The notes below the pieces were generated by a model. The model was not told where the DNA came from. It saw nothing but the letters and a program-made list of their open reading frames with translations, and did no database searches. The translations under genes were made by a program, and so were the position numbers. Below, in pieces: positions 1-7,754 of a DNA stretch of 50,550 nucleotides (position 1 is the stretch's first letter; every line of letters starts with the position of its first letter). This stretch comes from Amycolatopsis palatopharyngis (GTDB taxonomy: Bacteria; Actinomycetota; Actinomycetes; Mycobacteriales; Pseudonocardiaceae). The stretch lies in NCBI RefSeq assembly GCF_003385185.1, contig NZ_PQHZ01000046.1, positions 1 to 50,550 on the forward strand, written 5' to 3'.

Positions 1-135
1 CGGCGGGCGTGGCTGTTCCTGGGCAGGAGTGGGCGCCGGTGGGGGTGGCGTCTCCGGCTGGGGAGCCGCATGCCGTGGCTGTCCGGTGCTGCGGGCCATC
101 ACCTCGGAGACGCTGATGCCACCGTAGGTGTCCAT
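1..135 (-). CDS. N-terminus of an unidentified Pro-rich protein (partial)
   Basis: An ATG at 135 opens a reading frame that stays open to the left edge of the window (45 codons). It begins MDTYGGISVSEVMAR and then becomes strongly Pro/Ala/Gln-rich. Such a short ordered head followed by a Pro-rich linker is common in actinomycete cell-envelope or regulatory proteins, but I do not recognise the family and the rest lies outside the window. Third-position GC is high, as expected for a real gene. No convincing Shine-Dalgarno sequence is seen, so the start is tentative. Confidence 0.5.
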   Translation of the reverse strand, partial: MDTYGGISVSEVMARSTGQPRHAAPQPETPPPPAPTPAQEQPRPP

Positions 136-437
136 TGATCGGCGACGTCTGCCCGACCTGCGGCCGGTGGACTCCCCGGGATCATCTGGATTGTTGATTG
201 AAGGGCCCGTGCCGGAAGCGCCGTGGTCGTCTGGCACCGGGTCTCCCTTCGCTTCTCATGGCGGCCTCGTACGAATGTCGAATCAGTGTTCGGGCATTCC
301 TGTACGGGTGCGCCGGATCGCACGCATTCTGCACTGCCTGATCGCCGGGGCGGTGGCATTCGTTATCGTACGGATACCGGCCGTTCGTGACGACACCATC
401 CCGTGACTTTTTTACGCAGGGTTGACCTCAGTGCGAC
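136..437. other. Intergenic stretch without a recognisable gene
   Basis: Short open frames occur on both strands but show no known motif and no good ribosome binding site. The stretch is somewhat richer in A/T near 400-425 and may hold the promoter of the gene that reads off the left edge. Confidence 0.5.
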
Positions 438-1253
438 TCAGCCACGATCGGGTGATGAATATGTGCCCTCACATCGGGTTGTTGCCGGAGTGGCGTTACG
501 GAGTGTGCGAACAATACGGACAGTTCCGTACCGTCGGTATGCGACCAGATTGCGCCCGGCACGCTTCGCCGCGTAGAGCAGGGAATCCGCTTCCAACAAC
601 TGGTCCTCGGCGTCGAGCAGCGTTTCCGGTTGCAGTGCGACACCGATACTGATTGTCACCTTCAGTCCTGGGCAGAGTTGCTCCCAATCGTGCTGGGCGA
701 CGCGCAGCCGGGCCCGTTCGGCGAGGGCGATGGCCGCTCCCGCGCTGGTGTCGGGCAATACCAGGACGAACTCCTCGCCGCCGTATCGAGCGCAGAAGGC
801 AGTTGGCGGAAGGCTCTGCTGCAACAGGGCTACCACCCGTTGCAGCACTTGGTCGCCGACCCGATGGCCGAAGGTGTCGTTGACCGCCTTGAACAGGTCG
901 AGGTCGACCAGTGCGATCGCGGGCGCCCTGCCCTCGGTGCGCAATCCGGTCAGCCGATGGTCGAGGTAGCGCCGGTTGTAAGTGGCCGTCAGCGCATCGG
1001 TCAGACTTTCTTCCCTTGCCTGGGCGCGCTCGCGCCGCAACCGTTCGACCTCGAGGCGGAACTGGTCCGGGATCCGCGGTTCGGCGCGAGCCAGGTCGTA
1101 GGCACATCGCAGGTGCTCGTACGCCCTGCGCCAGTTGCCCTGGGTCGCGAACATTCCCGCGATCGACTCGTGCACGGCAAGCAGATCCGCGGAGTCGGCT
1201 TCACTCGCGCGGAGCGAGGCACTGTCCTGTGACACCACGTTCACCTCCGTCAC
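438..1253 (-). CDS. Diguanylate cyclase (GGDEF domain protein)
   Basis: Predicted to make cyclic di-GMP from two GTP. The 271-residue protein has an N-terminal helical part (about 25-80, TPR-like) and a GGDEF domain (about 82-245) beginning SLTDALTATYNRRYL and carrying the active-site loop RYGGEEF at about 156-162. The DLDLFKAVND metal/nucleotide segment and the SIGVAL strand are present. The product-inhibition I-site (RxxD shortly before GGEEF) is absent, so feedback control is probably lost. There is no signal peptide or membrane segment, so it should be cytosolic and the helical part may be the sensor. The GTG start is preceded by AAGGGA. The next gene on this strand lies upstream behind about 90 bp. 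Confidence 0.9.
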   Translation of the reverse strand: MTEVNVVSQDSASLRASEADSADLLAVHESIAGMFATQGNWRRAYEHLRCAYDLARAEPRIPDQFRLEVERLRRERAQAREESLTDALTATYNRRYLDHRLTGLRTEGRAPAIALVDLDLFKAVNDTFGHRVGDQVLQRVVALLQQSLPPTAFCARYGGEEFVLVLPDTSAGAAIALAERARLRVAQHDWEQLCPGLKVTISIGVALQPETLLDAEDQLLEADSLLYAAKRAGRNLVAYRRYGTVRIVRTLRNATPATTRCEGTYSSPDRG

Positions 1254-1346
1254 TGAAGTCCCTTCGTCTGGAAGGAGGGAATCCTTGAGCGATCCGGACG
1301 CGCGGAAGACGAAGATCGCTCAACTGGACGACGAGTTACTGGTTTG

Positions 1347-1796
1347 TCACGGAGCGTTCAAACAAGGCGCGAAGCCGTACGCCCTTCGGTCGAGTATCGC
1401 CACCCGTTGGGAACCGATCTGCTCGCCGACAAGGGTCCCGTTTCGGCGGACAGTGAGCGAGACGCCGACGACGTAAACGGTTCCACGAACAGAACTCGCC
1501 CCTTCGGGTGCCCAGCCGGGGTCCGGGCGGGCCGAGGACATGGCCGGATAGATGTCGAGGGTGAGCCCGTCGAGCCCGCAGATCCGATCCGCGAAGTCGG
1601 GATGCTGGGTGCTGCGGAGAAACGCGAACTGGGCGTTCGATCCCTGGTCCGCCGCCTGGTTGAACGCGGCGAAATAGCGGTTGAGCAGGTCGGTGTCGGT
1701 CTCTGCCCGGGGTGCCGGCACCGTGCTGGAGACGATCGAGCAGCCGGTGAGCAGCAGTACGGCAACGCTCATCACGGCTCCGGCCCATACCCGCAC
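1347..1796 (-). CDS. Putative lipoprotein of unknown function
   Basis: A 149-residue protein with an N-terminal hydrophobic stretch ending in the lipobox LLTGC (Cys at about 19), so it should be lipid-anchored outside the membrane. The mature part contains FAAFNQAADQG, typical of the helical start of NTF2-like/ketosteroid-isomerase-like extracytoplasmic proteins, but I cannot confirm that fold. Two Cys in the mature region could form a disulfide. The GTG start lies 10 bp after the stop of the upstream lipoprotein gene, suggesting co-transcription. Function unknown. Confidence 0.7.
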   Translation of the reverse strand: MRVWAGAVMSVAVLLLTGCSIVSSTVPAPRAETDTDLLNRYFAAFNQAADQGSNAQFAFLRSTQHPDFADRICGLDGLTLDIYPAMSSARPDPGWAPEGASSVRGTVYVVGVSLTVRRNGTLVGEQIGSQRVAILDRRAYGFAPCLNAP

Positions 1797-1806
1797 CGGA
1801 TGGACT

Positions 1807-2274
1807 TTAGGCGATCCTCGGGGTGCTGAGGTGGATGTCCTCGGCGATCAGGACCTGCTTGTCGTGATAGGCCTCGTAGTCCCGCTCGTCGTCGAGGCCG
1901 TAGAGATCGACGTAGTCGGCGAAGGTGAACCGCTCGACCTTGCCCGTGACGTGCGCCACCTCGCCCTTGGTCACGTCGGCCAGTCCGGGCTTCATCAGGA
2001 CGAGCAGGGGAGCCTCGCCGTAGTCACGGCCGCCGATCACAAAGGACGAGGGCCCGATGTAGTCGGTGACCTCAGCGGTGACAGTCACCCGCTGCCCGAT
2101 GTACTCCTCGTCGTGAAAGAGGTTCTCGTTCTCGGTGACGTCCTGCACCGTGGCGTGCTTGTCGGGACCCGCCGAGTCGTCTCCACACGCCGACACGACC
2201 GACAGCGGCAGCAGAGCCAGCACCACGACGGCCAGCCAGCGTGGTGTGCTCCTCAGGGTGGTCGAGTGCGGCAT
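1807..2274 (-). CDS. Putative lipoprotein with an OB-like exported domain
   Basis: About 155 residues. The signal sequence RWLAVVVLALLPLSVVSAC ends in a lipobox Cys, followed by a short acidic linker and a domain with YIGQRVTVTAEV and VAHVTGKVERF. This pattern resembles small exported OB-fold proteins that precede a soluble binding or scaffold role; the match is by pattern only. I place the start at the ATG at 2274 because GGAAAGGGG lies just upstream. A longer frame would begin inside the 80-bp repeat. The downstream lipoprotein gene follows at 10 bp, so the two probably form an operon. Confidence 0.7.
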   Translation of the reverse strand: MPHSTTLRSTPRWLAVVVLALLPLSVVSACGDDSAGPDKHATVQDVTENENLFHDEEYIGQRVTVTAEVTDYIGPSSFVIGGRDYGEAPLLVLMKPGLADVTKGEVAHVTGKVERFTFADYVDLYGLDDERDYEAYHDKQVLIAEDIHLSTPRIA

Positions 2275-2292
2275 GCGGCGAGCCCCTTTCCG

Positions 2293-2372
2293 GATGTGGC
2301 GGTTCCACACCTCAGGAGTGCCCACCCGGCCTCCGGATCATGCGCGCGACGACGCCCGCGCGCAGGGGGCGA
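2293..2372. repeat. 80-bp direct repeat, left copy
   Basis: This stretch is identical to 4781-4860 over all 80 bases. It contains a hairpin with an 8-bp G/C stem (TGCGCGCG at 2341-2348 with CGCGCGCA at 2357-2364) and a smaller dyad GTGG/CCAC near its left end. The two copies enclose the XRE regulator, the NUDIX gene and a small forward gene. The right copy lies just after the dusB stop, so the unoccupied site probably read dusB, repeat, lipoprotein gene. Confidence 0.95.
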
Positions 2373-2389
2373 ATGGTGGATCGAGTTGT

Positions 2390-3601
2390 TCAGGACACGA
2401 TGCCGTAGTGGGCGGCAAGTAGTGAGAACTGCGCACCGCGGCGGCGTGGTGCCCGGTCGACGAGGTGTCGCATGGTGGCTTCGCCGAGCGGTTGGAATCT
2501 TGCCCAGTCGGGGGCGAGAGCGCGTGCTTCGGCCAGGAAATCGAGCGCTTGCCGGTCACGGTGCAACTCGGCTGCCGCTGCCGCGAGCCGTAACTGGTGG
2601 CCGGCCTCCCAGAACGCTGGTACCTCGCCGCTTGCCGGAGGCGCGGTCTTGGCGAGGTGTAGCGCTTCCGCTGGGTCGCCAGTCCGAGCGATGCGGTCGA
2701 TCCGCTGCAGTGTCGCGACCCTTGGCCCGAAGATCGCGGCTTCACTGGCCCAGTCCCTGCGCGTGCGGACAGCGGCGGCGTGAGCTTCGGCGAGCAGGTC
2801 GTCGGCCCGGTCGGCGCGGCCCGCGAGCAGGGCGGCGGTGGCGGCGTTGAACAGCAGGTTTCCGAACACACCGCCCCGGAGGGAGTCGCGATCGAACATG
2901 GCGGGCTGGAGTCGCTCCGCGGCGCCGACGGCTACTCGTTCCGCCTCGTCGAACCTGCCCTGGCGGATCAGAGTCCACGCCAGGTAGCGCAGTGAGATAG
3001 CGGCCTCTACCTCCGGGGCATCTGACTCGCGGGCAGTTTTGAGCGCGCGCTCGGCGGACGACCAGGCAAGGTCCTCCAGTCCGAGCCGCCCTGCCATCCC
3101 GGCCCCGAGCCGATAGGTGGTCGAGAGCATGCGGAACGCGCCTGCTTTCTCGTCCCCAGTGGCAACCTGGGTCAGGCGGCGCGCGTCGGTCAGGACAGCG
3201 GGTAGCGCGTGGAGTAGTTCCGCATGGCGGCCATCGACGTACGCGCGCCACATGCGATGCACCGACCCGGCAAGGGCGTTCAGGCCGGTGGCCTGCTGCG
3301 GTTCGGCGAAGTCGTCCAGGCCGGGGATGTGCTCACATGCGGCAATTGCATGCCGCAGCGGTGTCGCGTCGAGGTCACTCGGCCGTTTGCCAGTGGCCTG
3401 ACCGAGCAGGGTGCCCACGGTGACGCCGAGCGCTGCCGCGAGCCGGCGCAGTGTCGCTGGTCTGCTGCTGGTGCGGGTGCCCTGCTCGATACGAGCGACC
3501 GTGTCGACGCCGACCGATGCGGCTTCGGCAAGCTGTTCCTGCGACAGGTCACGTGCCTTGCGGATACGGGCAACGTTTTCTGCAAACGGATTGCCGGTCA
3601 T
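2390..3601 (-). CDS. XRE-family transcriptional regulator with TPR-like C-terminus
   Basis: About 403 residues. The N-terminus (about 5-65) is a Cro/C1-type helix-turn-helix with LSQEQLAEAASVGVDTVARIEQG. The rest is an Ala/Leu/Arg-rich helical array resembling the TPR-like ligand-sensing region of large actinomycete XRE regulators. The ATG at 3601 is chosen because GGGGGAGGGG sits immediately upstream; a longer frame overlaps the NUDIX gene. It follows the NUDIX gene by 25 bp in the same direction, so the pair is probably co-transcribed. It is bounded by the 80-bp repeats, suggesting acquisition as a unit. The target is unknown. Confidence 0.88.
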   Translation of the reverse strand: MTGNPFAENVARIRKARDLSQEQLAEAASVGVDTVARIEQGTRTSSRPATLRRLAAALGVTVGTLLGQATGKRPSDLDATPLRHAIAACEHIPGLDDFAEPQQATGLNALAGSVHRMWRAYVDGRHAELLHALPAVLTDARRLTQVATGDEKAGAFRMLSTTYRLGAGMAGRLGLEDLAWSSAERALKTARESDAPEVEAAISLRYLAWTLIRQGRFDEAERVAVGAAERLQPAMFDRDSLRGGVFGNLLFNAATAALLAGRADRADDLLAEAHAAAVRTRRDWASEAAIFGPRVATLQRIDRIARTGDPAEALHLAKTAPPASGEVPAFWEAGHQLRLAAAAAELHRDRQALDFLAEARALAPDWARFQPLGEATMRHLVDRAPRRRGAQFSLLAAHYGIVS

Positions 3602-3626
3602 ACCCCTCCCCCTGCAGCCCGTGTGG

Positions 3627-4115
3627 CTATCCCGCGACGCGTTTGCCGTTCTCGCACAGTGCTGGCCCGGCATCCGGGCCAGTGTTCATCGCCACCGCCA
3701 GTCGAAGGGCCAGCGACGGTTTGATCTTTGTGGCGGCTTCATCGAGCGTGTACAGCCCAGCCGACAAGATCTCCGGGTCGGTGATGGACAAGCCGTCCAC
3801 CTGTGTGCCGGTGATCGTCCCGCCGTCGAAGATGAACGCCAGGCCTTCCGGCATCCGGTCGTCGCTAGACAGGTAATCGATCACAAGAAGCCGGCCAGGA
3901 GGCCGGTCGATACCGAGTTCCTCCCGGACTTCGCGGGCAGCCGTCGTCCACGGCGCCTCCTCGGCGTCGACAGCACCGCCCGGAAGATCCCAGTGTGGCT
4001 TGTAGGACGGCTCGACAAGCAGCACTCTCTGGGCAGCATCGGAGAACACCACTCCCGCGGACATGCGTTTGCGGTTGAGCGAACGCACGTAGTCATCGAA
4101 CGGGAGCAAATCCAC
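3627..4115 (-). CDS. NUDIX hydrolase
   Basis: Predicted to hydrolyse a nucleoside-diphosphate-linked substrate with Mg2+. In the 162-residue protein a complete Nudix box (G-x5-E-x7-REVREELG) spans about residues 47-69, preceded by the strand VLLVEPSYKPHWDLPGG. No extra domain or signal peptide is visible. The substrate cannot be told from sequence; the HWDLPGG type is common in actinomycete housecleaning or regulatory NUDIX proteins. It is the first gene of a pair with the XRE regulator, so its product or substrate might modulate that regulator (inference). Confidence 0.92.
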   Translation of the reverse strand: MDLLPFDDYVRSLNRKRMSAGVVFSDAAQRVLLVEPSYKPHWDLPGGAVDAEEAPWTTAAREVREELGIDRPPGRLLVIDYLSSDDRMPEGLAFIFDGGTITGTQVDGLSITDPEILSAGLYTLDEAATKIKPSLALRLAVAMNTGPDAGPALCENGKRVAG

Positions 4116-4336
4116 GTCCAGCAGCCTACTGCCTCGGACCCGCGTTCCGTTCTATGCCTGAGGCGCACAGAACGGGTAATCGCGGGAGCCAAACACGTGG
4201 TGGAAGGCGCTGTTCTCGCAGGTCAGAACGCAGGATGCTCGGTCGCATGAGTTGGTGCACACAGGGCAACGGCGCAACTGGTGACGGCGCAACTGGGGAC
4301 GGCAACCAAGGAGGTGATCTCGCCCGGGCACCGAGC

Positions 4337-4729
4337 ATGAGCTGCGGCAGTCATCCAACGCCCGAGGTGTCCCCGCTCATGGCCGAGGTTGTAGAGCTGC
4401 TGACCGAACTGCGGAGCCGGAAGTGGGTGCTCTACGTGTTCGGCCCGCACGACGGCCCGGACCTTGTGGCGGCGGTGTTTCAGTGGCCGACCTGCGCCGA
4501 CGTGCTGATCCTGCGCGGTGAGGACGAAGCGAGCGCTTATCGCGTTCCGACCTTCCCGGGCACCGACGTGTTCACCCCCGACTTCGTCTCCTGGCAGTAC
4601 CACGCCTCCGCAGCCTGGGCGCTACGGGCCGTGCTGACCCTCGACCCGCCCGGTCACCCCCGCGCCCCGATGGCTGTCCTGCGACCCGCGGCGGGCTGCG
4701 TGGTTCGATCGAGCTGCGTCGCCTGGTGA
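4337..4729 (+). CDS. Small conserved actinobacterial protein of unknown function
   Basis: The convincing part starts at MAEVVELLTELRSRKWVLYVFG and continues through FQWPTCADVLILRGEDEASAYR to a Trp/Tyr-rich section. I recognise this as a hypothetical protein type often next to XRE regulators in actinomycetes, without known function. A near-perfect anti-rRNA match (AAGGAGGTGATCT at 4308-4320) lies 16-22 bp before the ATG at 4337. The ATG at 4379 (after GAGGTG) is the other candidate start and fits the conserved part better. It is divergent from the NUDIX gene. The last 20 residues look unusual and may have been altered when the cassette was formed. Confidence 0.65.
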   Translation: MSCGSHPTPEVSPLMAEVVELLTELRSRKWVLYVFGPHDGPDLVAAVFQWPTCADVLILRGEDEASAYRVPTFPGTDVFTPDFVSWQYHASAAWALRAVLTLDPPGHPRAPMAVLRPAAGCVVRSSCVAW

Positions 4730-4780
4730 CGATCCGGCCCACAGCACTCACCAGCCGAAATCATCAGGAAGGGAAACGCT

Positions 4781-4860
4781 GATGTGGCGGTTCCACACCT
4801 CAGGAGTGCCCACCCGGCCTCCGGATCATGCGCGCGACGACGCCCGCGCGCAGGGGGCGA
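4781..4860. repeat. 80-bp direct repeat, right copy
   Basis: Identical to 2293-2372. It begins eight bases beyond the dusB stop. The internal hairpin (4829-4836 with 4845-4852, loop of 8) could end dusB transcription. Immediately left of the repeat is AGGAAGGG with an ATG at 4782 as the first codon inside the repeat, which looks like the cut-off start of a gene. Confidence 0.95.
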
Positions 4861-4868
4861 CAGCGGGA

Positions 4869-6032
4869 TCAGCCGCCGGAGTGCATGTCCTCGGCCTCGG
4901 GGACGCAGTCGTCGTCCGGGTCGTCCAGCCAGCCGTGCGGCAGCGTGACCTTGCCCGGCGAGCCCTGTCGCCCTCGGGGACCCTGGCCCTCGGCGGGGAA
5001 CGGCGTTTCCAGCCCAACGGACTCCAGCCTGCCGATCAGGTCGTCGAGCTCCTGCGGGCTCGACACCATCGCGAAGCCGCGTCGCAGTTCGGAGCCGAGC
5101 GGGAAGCCCATGAAGTACCAGGCCATGTGCTTGCGCAGGTCCCGCAGGGCCTTGTCGGTGCCGTCGTGCTCGATGAGCAGCTCGGCGTGCCGGCGCAGCA
5201 CCCGCGCGACCTCGCCGAGCGGCGGCCCCTCCGGGACCGGCCTGCCCTGGAACGCGGCCTCCAGTTCGCCGAACAGCCACGGCCTGCCGAGGCAGCCGCG
5301 GCCGACGACGACGCCGTCGCAGCCCGTCTGGTCGACCATCCGCAGCGCGTCATCCGCGGTGAAGATGTCGCCGTTGCCGAGCACAGGGATGGTCGTGACG
5401 GCTTCCTTGAGCCGGGCGACATGGCTCCAGTCCGCGGCACCGGAGTAGCGCTGGGCAGCGGTCCTCGCGTGCAGCGAAACCGCGGCCGCACCCTCGGCCT
5501 CGGCGATCCGGCCCGCATCGAGGTAGGTGTGGTGCTCGTCGTCGATGCCGACGCGGAACTTCACCGTGAACGGCACACCCGCGCTCTCGGCGGCCTGCAC
5601 CGACGCGCGCACGATCTCGGCGAACAGTCGCCGCTTGAACGGCAGCGCCGCGCCCCCGCCCTTGCGGGTCACCTTGCTCACCGGACAGCCGAAGTTGCTG
5701 TCGACGTGATCGGCGAGCCCCTCGCCGACGATGATCTTCACGGCCTCGCGCATCGTCTTCGGGTCGACGCCGTAGAGCTGCATCGAGCGCGGGTACTCGC
5801 CCTCGCCGAAGGTCATCATGTGCATCGTGCCGGGATGGCGCTCGACGACGGCGCGAGCGGTGATCATCTCGCATACGTAGAGACCGGCGCCGTACTCCTG
5901 GCACAGCCTGCGGAAGGCCACATTGGTGATGCCGGCCATCGGTGCGAGCACGACCGGGGGATCGACCTCGTAGGGGCCGATTCGCAGTGCAGGCTTCGTC
6001 AGGGTGGCGGTCACGCCCTCCATTATCACCAT
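4869..6032 (-). CDS. dusB: tRNA-dihydrouridine synthase
   Basis: FMN-dependent enzyme that reduces uridines in the tRNA D-loop. The 387-residue protein has the TIM-barrel start VVLAPMAGITNVAFRRLC at about 28, the catalytic Cys at about 116 in SNFGCPVSKVTRKGGG, the flavin-phosphate segment GNGDIF, and VVGRGCLGRPW further on; the C-terminal helical domain follows. Length and motif order fit DusB. ATG codons at 6032 and 6023 are both possible starts with no strong ribosome site. The gene directly borders the right 80-bp repeat; dus genes are known integration targets in other bacteria, although there the site lies inside the gene. Confidence 0.93.
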   Translation of the reverse strand: MVIMEGVTATLTKPALRIGPYEVDPPVVLAPMAGITNVAFRRLCQEYGAGLYVCEMITARAVVERHPGTMHMMTFGEGEYPRSMQLYGVDPKTMREAVKIIVGEGLADHVDSNFGCPVSKVTRKGGGAALPFKRRLFAEIVRASVQAAESAGVPFTVKFRVGIDDEHHTYLDAGRIAEAEGAAAVSLHARTAAQRYSGAADWSHVARLKEAVTTIPVLGNGDIFTADDALRMVDQTGCDGVVVGRGCLGRPWLFGELEAAFQGRPVPEGPPLGEVARVLRRHAELLIEHDGTDKALRDLRKHMAWYFMGFPLGSELRRGFAMVSSPQELDDLIGRLESVGLETPFPAEGQGPRGRQGSPGKVTLPHGWLDDPDDDCVPEAEDMHSGG

Positions 6033-6065
6033 TGCCGCTGGTGATCCACGCCCACGCCCGGATGT

Positions 6066-6089
6066 GGGCCCAGCAGCGCGACTGGGCCC
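6066..6089 (-). terminator. Hairpin after the sodC-like gene
   Basis: Perfect inverted repeat GGGCCCAG / CTGGGCCC with an 8-base loop, placed 16 bp beyond the stop of the superoxide dismutase-like gene and before dusB. There is no T-tract, as is usual in high-GC actinomycetes. Confidence 0.7.
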
Positions 6090-6104
6090 GCGGCTGCGCG
6101 GCCG

Positions 6105-6689
6105 CTAGAAGTCGACGTTGATGCAGGCCAGCCGCGAACCGGCGGCTCCGGCTTCGCCCGGGGCGGTGTGGGTGTGCATTTCGTGGATGACCACCGAGGC
6201 CGGCCGCCGCTCGCCGAACTGCCACTCCACGCTCGAGAGCTCCGTGGCGCTGCCATTGCGGTTGGTGGTGAAGTCGAGCCAAATCTCGTTGTCCGGATTC
6301 GCGTAATCGGGATCGACGGAAGGGCTGACCGGATCCTGCTCGTGCTGGAAGTGCGGCCCGGCGGCCTTCCCCGTCTCTCCGCACGGCCGGGTGTGCGCGT
6401 GTGCGCCGTACTCGCGGTTCGGCACCAGGCCGGAGACGGACAGCACGGTGTTCGTACCCAGTCCAGGAGCGGACAGCGCGAACACGTGGGCGCGCGCGCC
6501 CTCCGGTACGAGTTCGGTGTCGTACGTGCTGGCGGTGGCGTCCGGCTCGTACTCGCCGAAGGTGCCGATCGCCGTGGCCACGCTGGGCGCGGGAGCCGGT
6601 TCCGCTGCCGCGCTGCCCACCCCGCTGAACAGGGCGGCCGGGACGGACGCGAGGACGAGGGCGGTTGCTGTGGCGATTCGGCGACGCAT
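6105..6689 (-). CDS. Secreted Cu/Zn superoxide dismutase family protein
   Basis: Predicted exported copper/zinc protein that removes superoxide outside the cell. It has a Sec signal peptide (about 1-29, ending SAAAE). The mature part has the metal-ligand pattern of the family: HAH at 97-99, GPHFQH at 111-116, and the last ligand region IHEMHTH at 169-174, with Cys at about 103 and near the C-terminus for the disulfide. The C-terminal ASRLACINV-type ending is kept (GSRLACINV). Length of 194 is normal. Not every ligand can be assigned, so enzymatic activity is likely but not certain. It is a single gene transcribed towards dusB. Confidence 0.82.
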   Translation of the reverse strand: MRRRIATATALVLASVPAALFSGVGSAAAEPAPAPSVATAIGTFGEYEPDATASTYDTELVPEGARAHVFALSAPGLGTNTVLSVSGLVPNREYGAHAHTRPCGETGKAAGPHFQHEQDPVSPSVDPDYANPDNEIWLDFTTNRNGSATELSSVEWQFGERRPASVVIHEMHTHTAPGEAGAAGSRLACINVDF

Positions 6690-6814
6690 GTCTCCACCTG
6701 TTATCGCGCTTATCTACTGTCGTGCCAGTACCTTCACACGATCGGATGGTGAATCCGTTTCATCATATGGTCGGTCCGGGGAGGGCGGTCCGCGTGGCCT
6801 CGTAGGCTGACGAC

Positions 6815-7744
6815 GTGACTTCGACTGCGGGTAAGCCTGCCGATCGGACCTGGCTGGTGGCCGTCGCGGCGGCGCTCTGGGGTACGGACGGGTTGCTGCG
6901 GCTACCCCTGGCCGAGGCGTTGCCCGCCGCGACCGTGGTGTTCTGGGAGCACTTGCTGATCGTGCTGGTGCTACTGCCGTTCGTGCCTCGCGCGCTGCGG
7001 GCCCTGCGCGCGTGCGGGCGGCGGGAGTGGATCGCCGTGCTGGTGATCGGGGCGGGATCCTCCGCGCTGGCCACCACCCTGTTCACCGCGGCGTTCCAGG
7101 CAGGCGATCCGGTCACCCCGCTCGTCCTGCAGAAGCTGCAGCCCGTGCTCGCGGGACTCGCCGCGTTCTTCATCCTCGGTGAACGATTGCGCCCCGGATA
7201 CCTAGTGTTCGCGGTGCCCGCCGTGGCGGGGGCCTGGCTGCTGGCCTTCGCCGACCCGTTCGACGTCGAGGTGGCGGCCTTGCAGACCGCGCTGCTGGCG
7301 CTCGGTGCCGCGGCGCTGTGGGCCGCGGGCACCGTCCTCGGCCGACTGGTGTCGGTGCAGCTGCCCGCATTGGACGTCACCGTGCTCCGGTTCACCGTCG
7401 GGCTGCCGGTGGCCGCGGTGTTGCTGTGGGCGCAGGGCGATGCGGTGGCCCCCGGCTGGAACAACGCGGTCGGCCTGCTGCTGCTGGCCTTCGTGCCGGG
7501 CCTGCTCGCGCTGAGCTTGTACTACGTCGGCCTGCGGGCCACTCCGGCCGCGCGGGCGACACTCGCGGAGCTGGCGTTCCCCGTGACCGCCGCGCTGATC
7601 GGTGTGTCCTTCCTCGGTGCCGAAATGTCGGTGACGCAGTGGCTGGGACTGGTGATCGTTGTTGGCGCGGTCACCGCGCTGGGCTGGCACGAGCGCTCCA
7701 GGGGTGAGACCGTCGTAATGGAGCAGCCCCTCGAACGGGTATGA
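6815..7744 (+). CDS. EamA/DMT-family transporter
   Basis: Inner-membrane drug/metabolite exporter-type protein with about ten transmembrane helices in 309 residues, arranged as two EamA repeats (about 10-140 and 155-290). The first helix reads LVAVAAALWGTDGLLR, typical of the family; the second repeat starts ALGAAALWAAGTVLGR. The GTG start has only a weak ribosome site. The substrate is unknown. The following DUF6328 gene begins about 10 bp after the stop and is probably co-transcribed. Confidence 0.88.
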   Translation: MTSTAGKPADRTWLVAVAAALWGTDGLLRLPLAEALPAATVVFWEHLLIVLVLLPFVPRALRALRACGRREWIAVLVIGAGSSALATTLFTAAFQAGDPVTPLVLQKLQPVLAGLAAFFILGERLRPGYLVFAVPAVAGAWLLAFADPFDVEVAALQTALLALGAAALWAAGTVLGRLVSVQLPALDVTVLRFTVGLPVAAVLLWAQGDAVAPGWNNAVGLLLLAFVPGLLALSLYYVGLRATPAARATLAELAFPVTAALIGVSFLGAEMSVTQWLGLVIVVGAVTALGWHERSRGETVVMEQPLERV

Positions 7745-7754
7745 GGCGATCACC

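Noticed and set aside
4782..6044. Long forward open frame (420 codons) antisense to dusB
   Set aside because: It is the mirror of a high-GC coding region; its sequence is His/Arg/Ala-rich without motifs, while the reverse strand encodes a complete Dus enzyme. Only its first codons, inside the repeat, are of interest.
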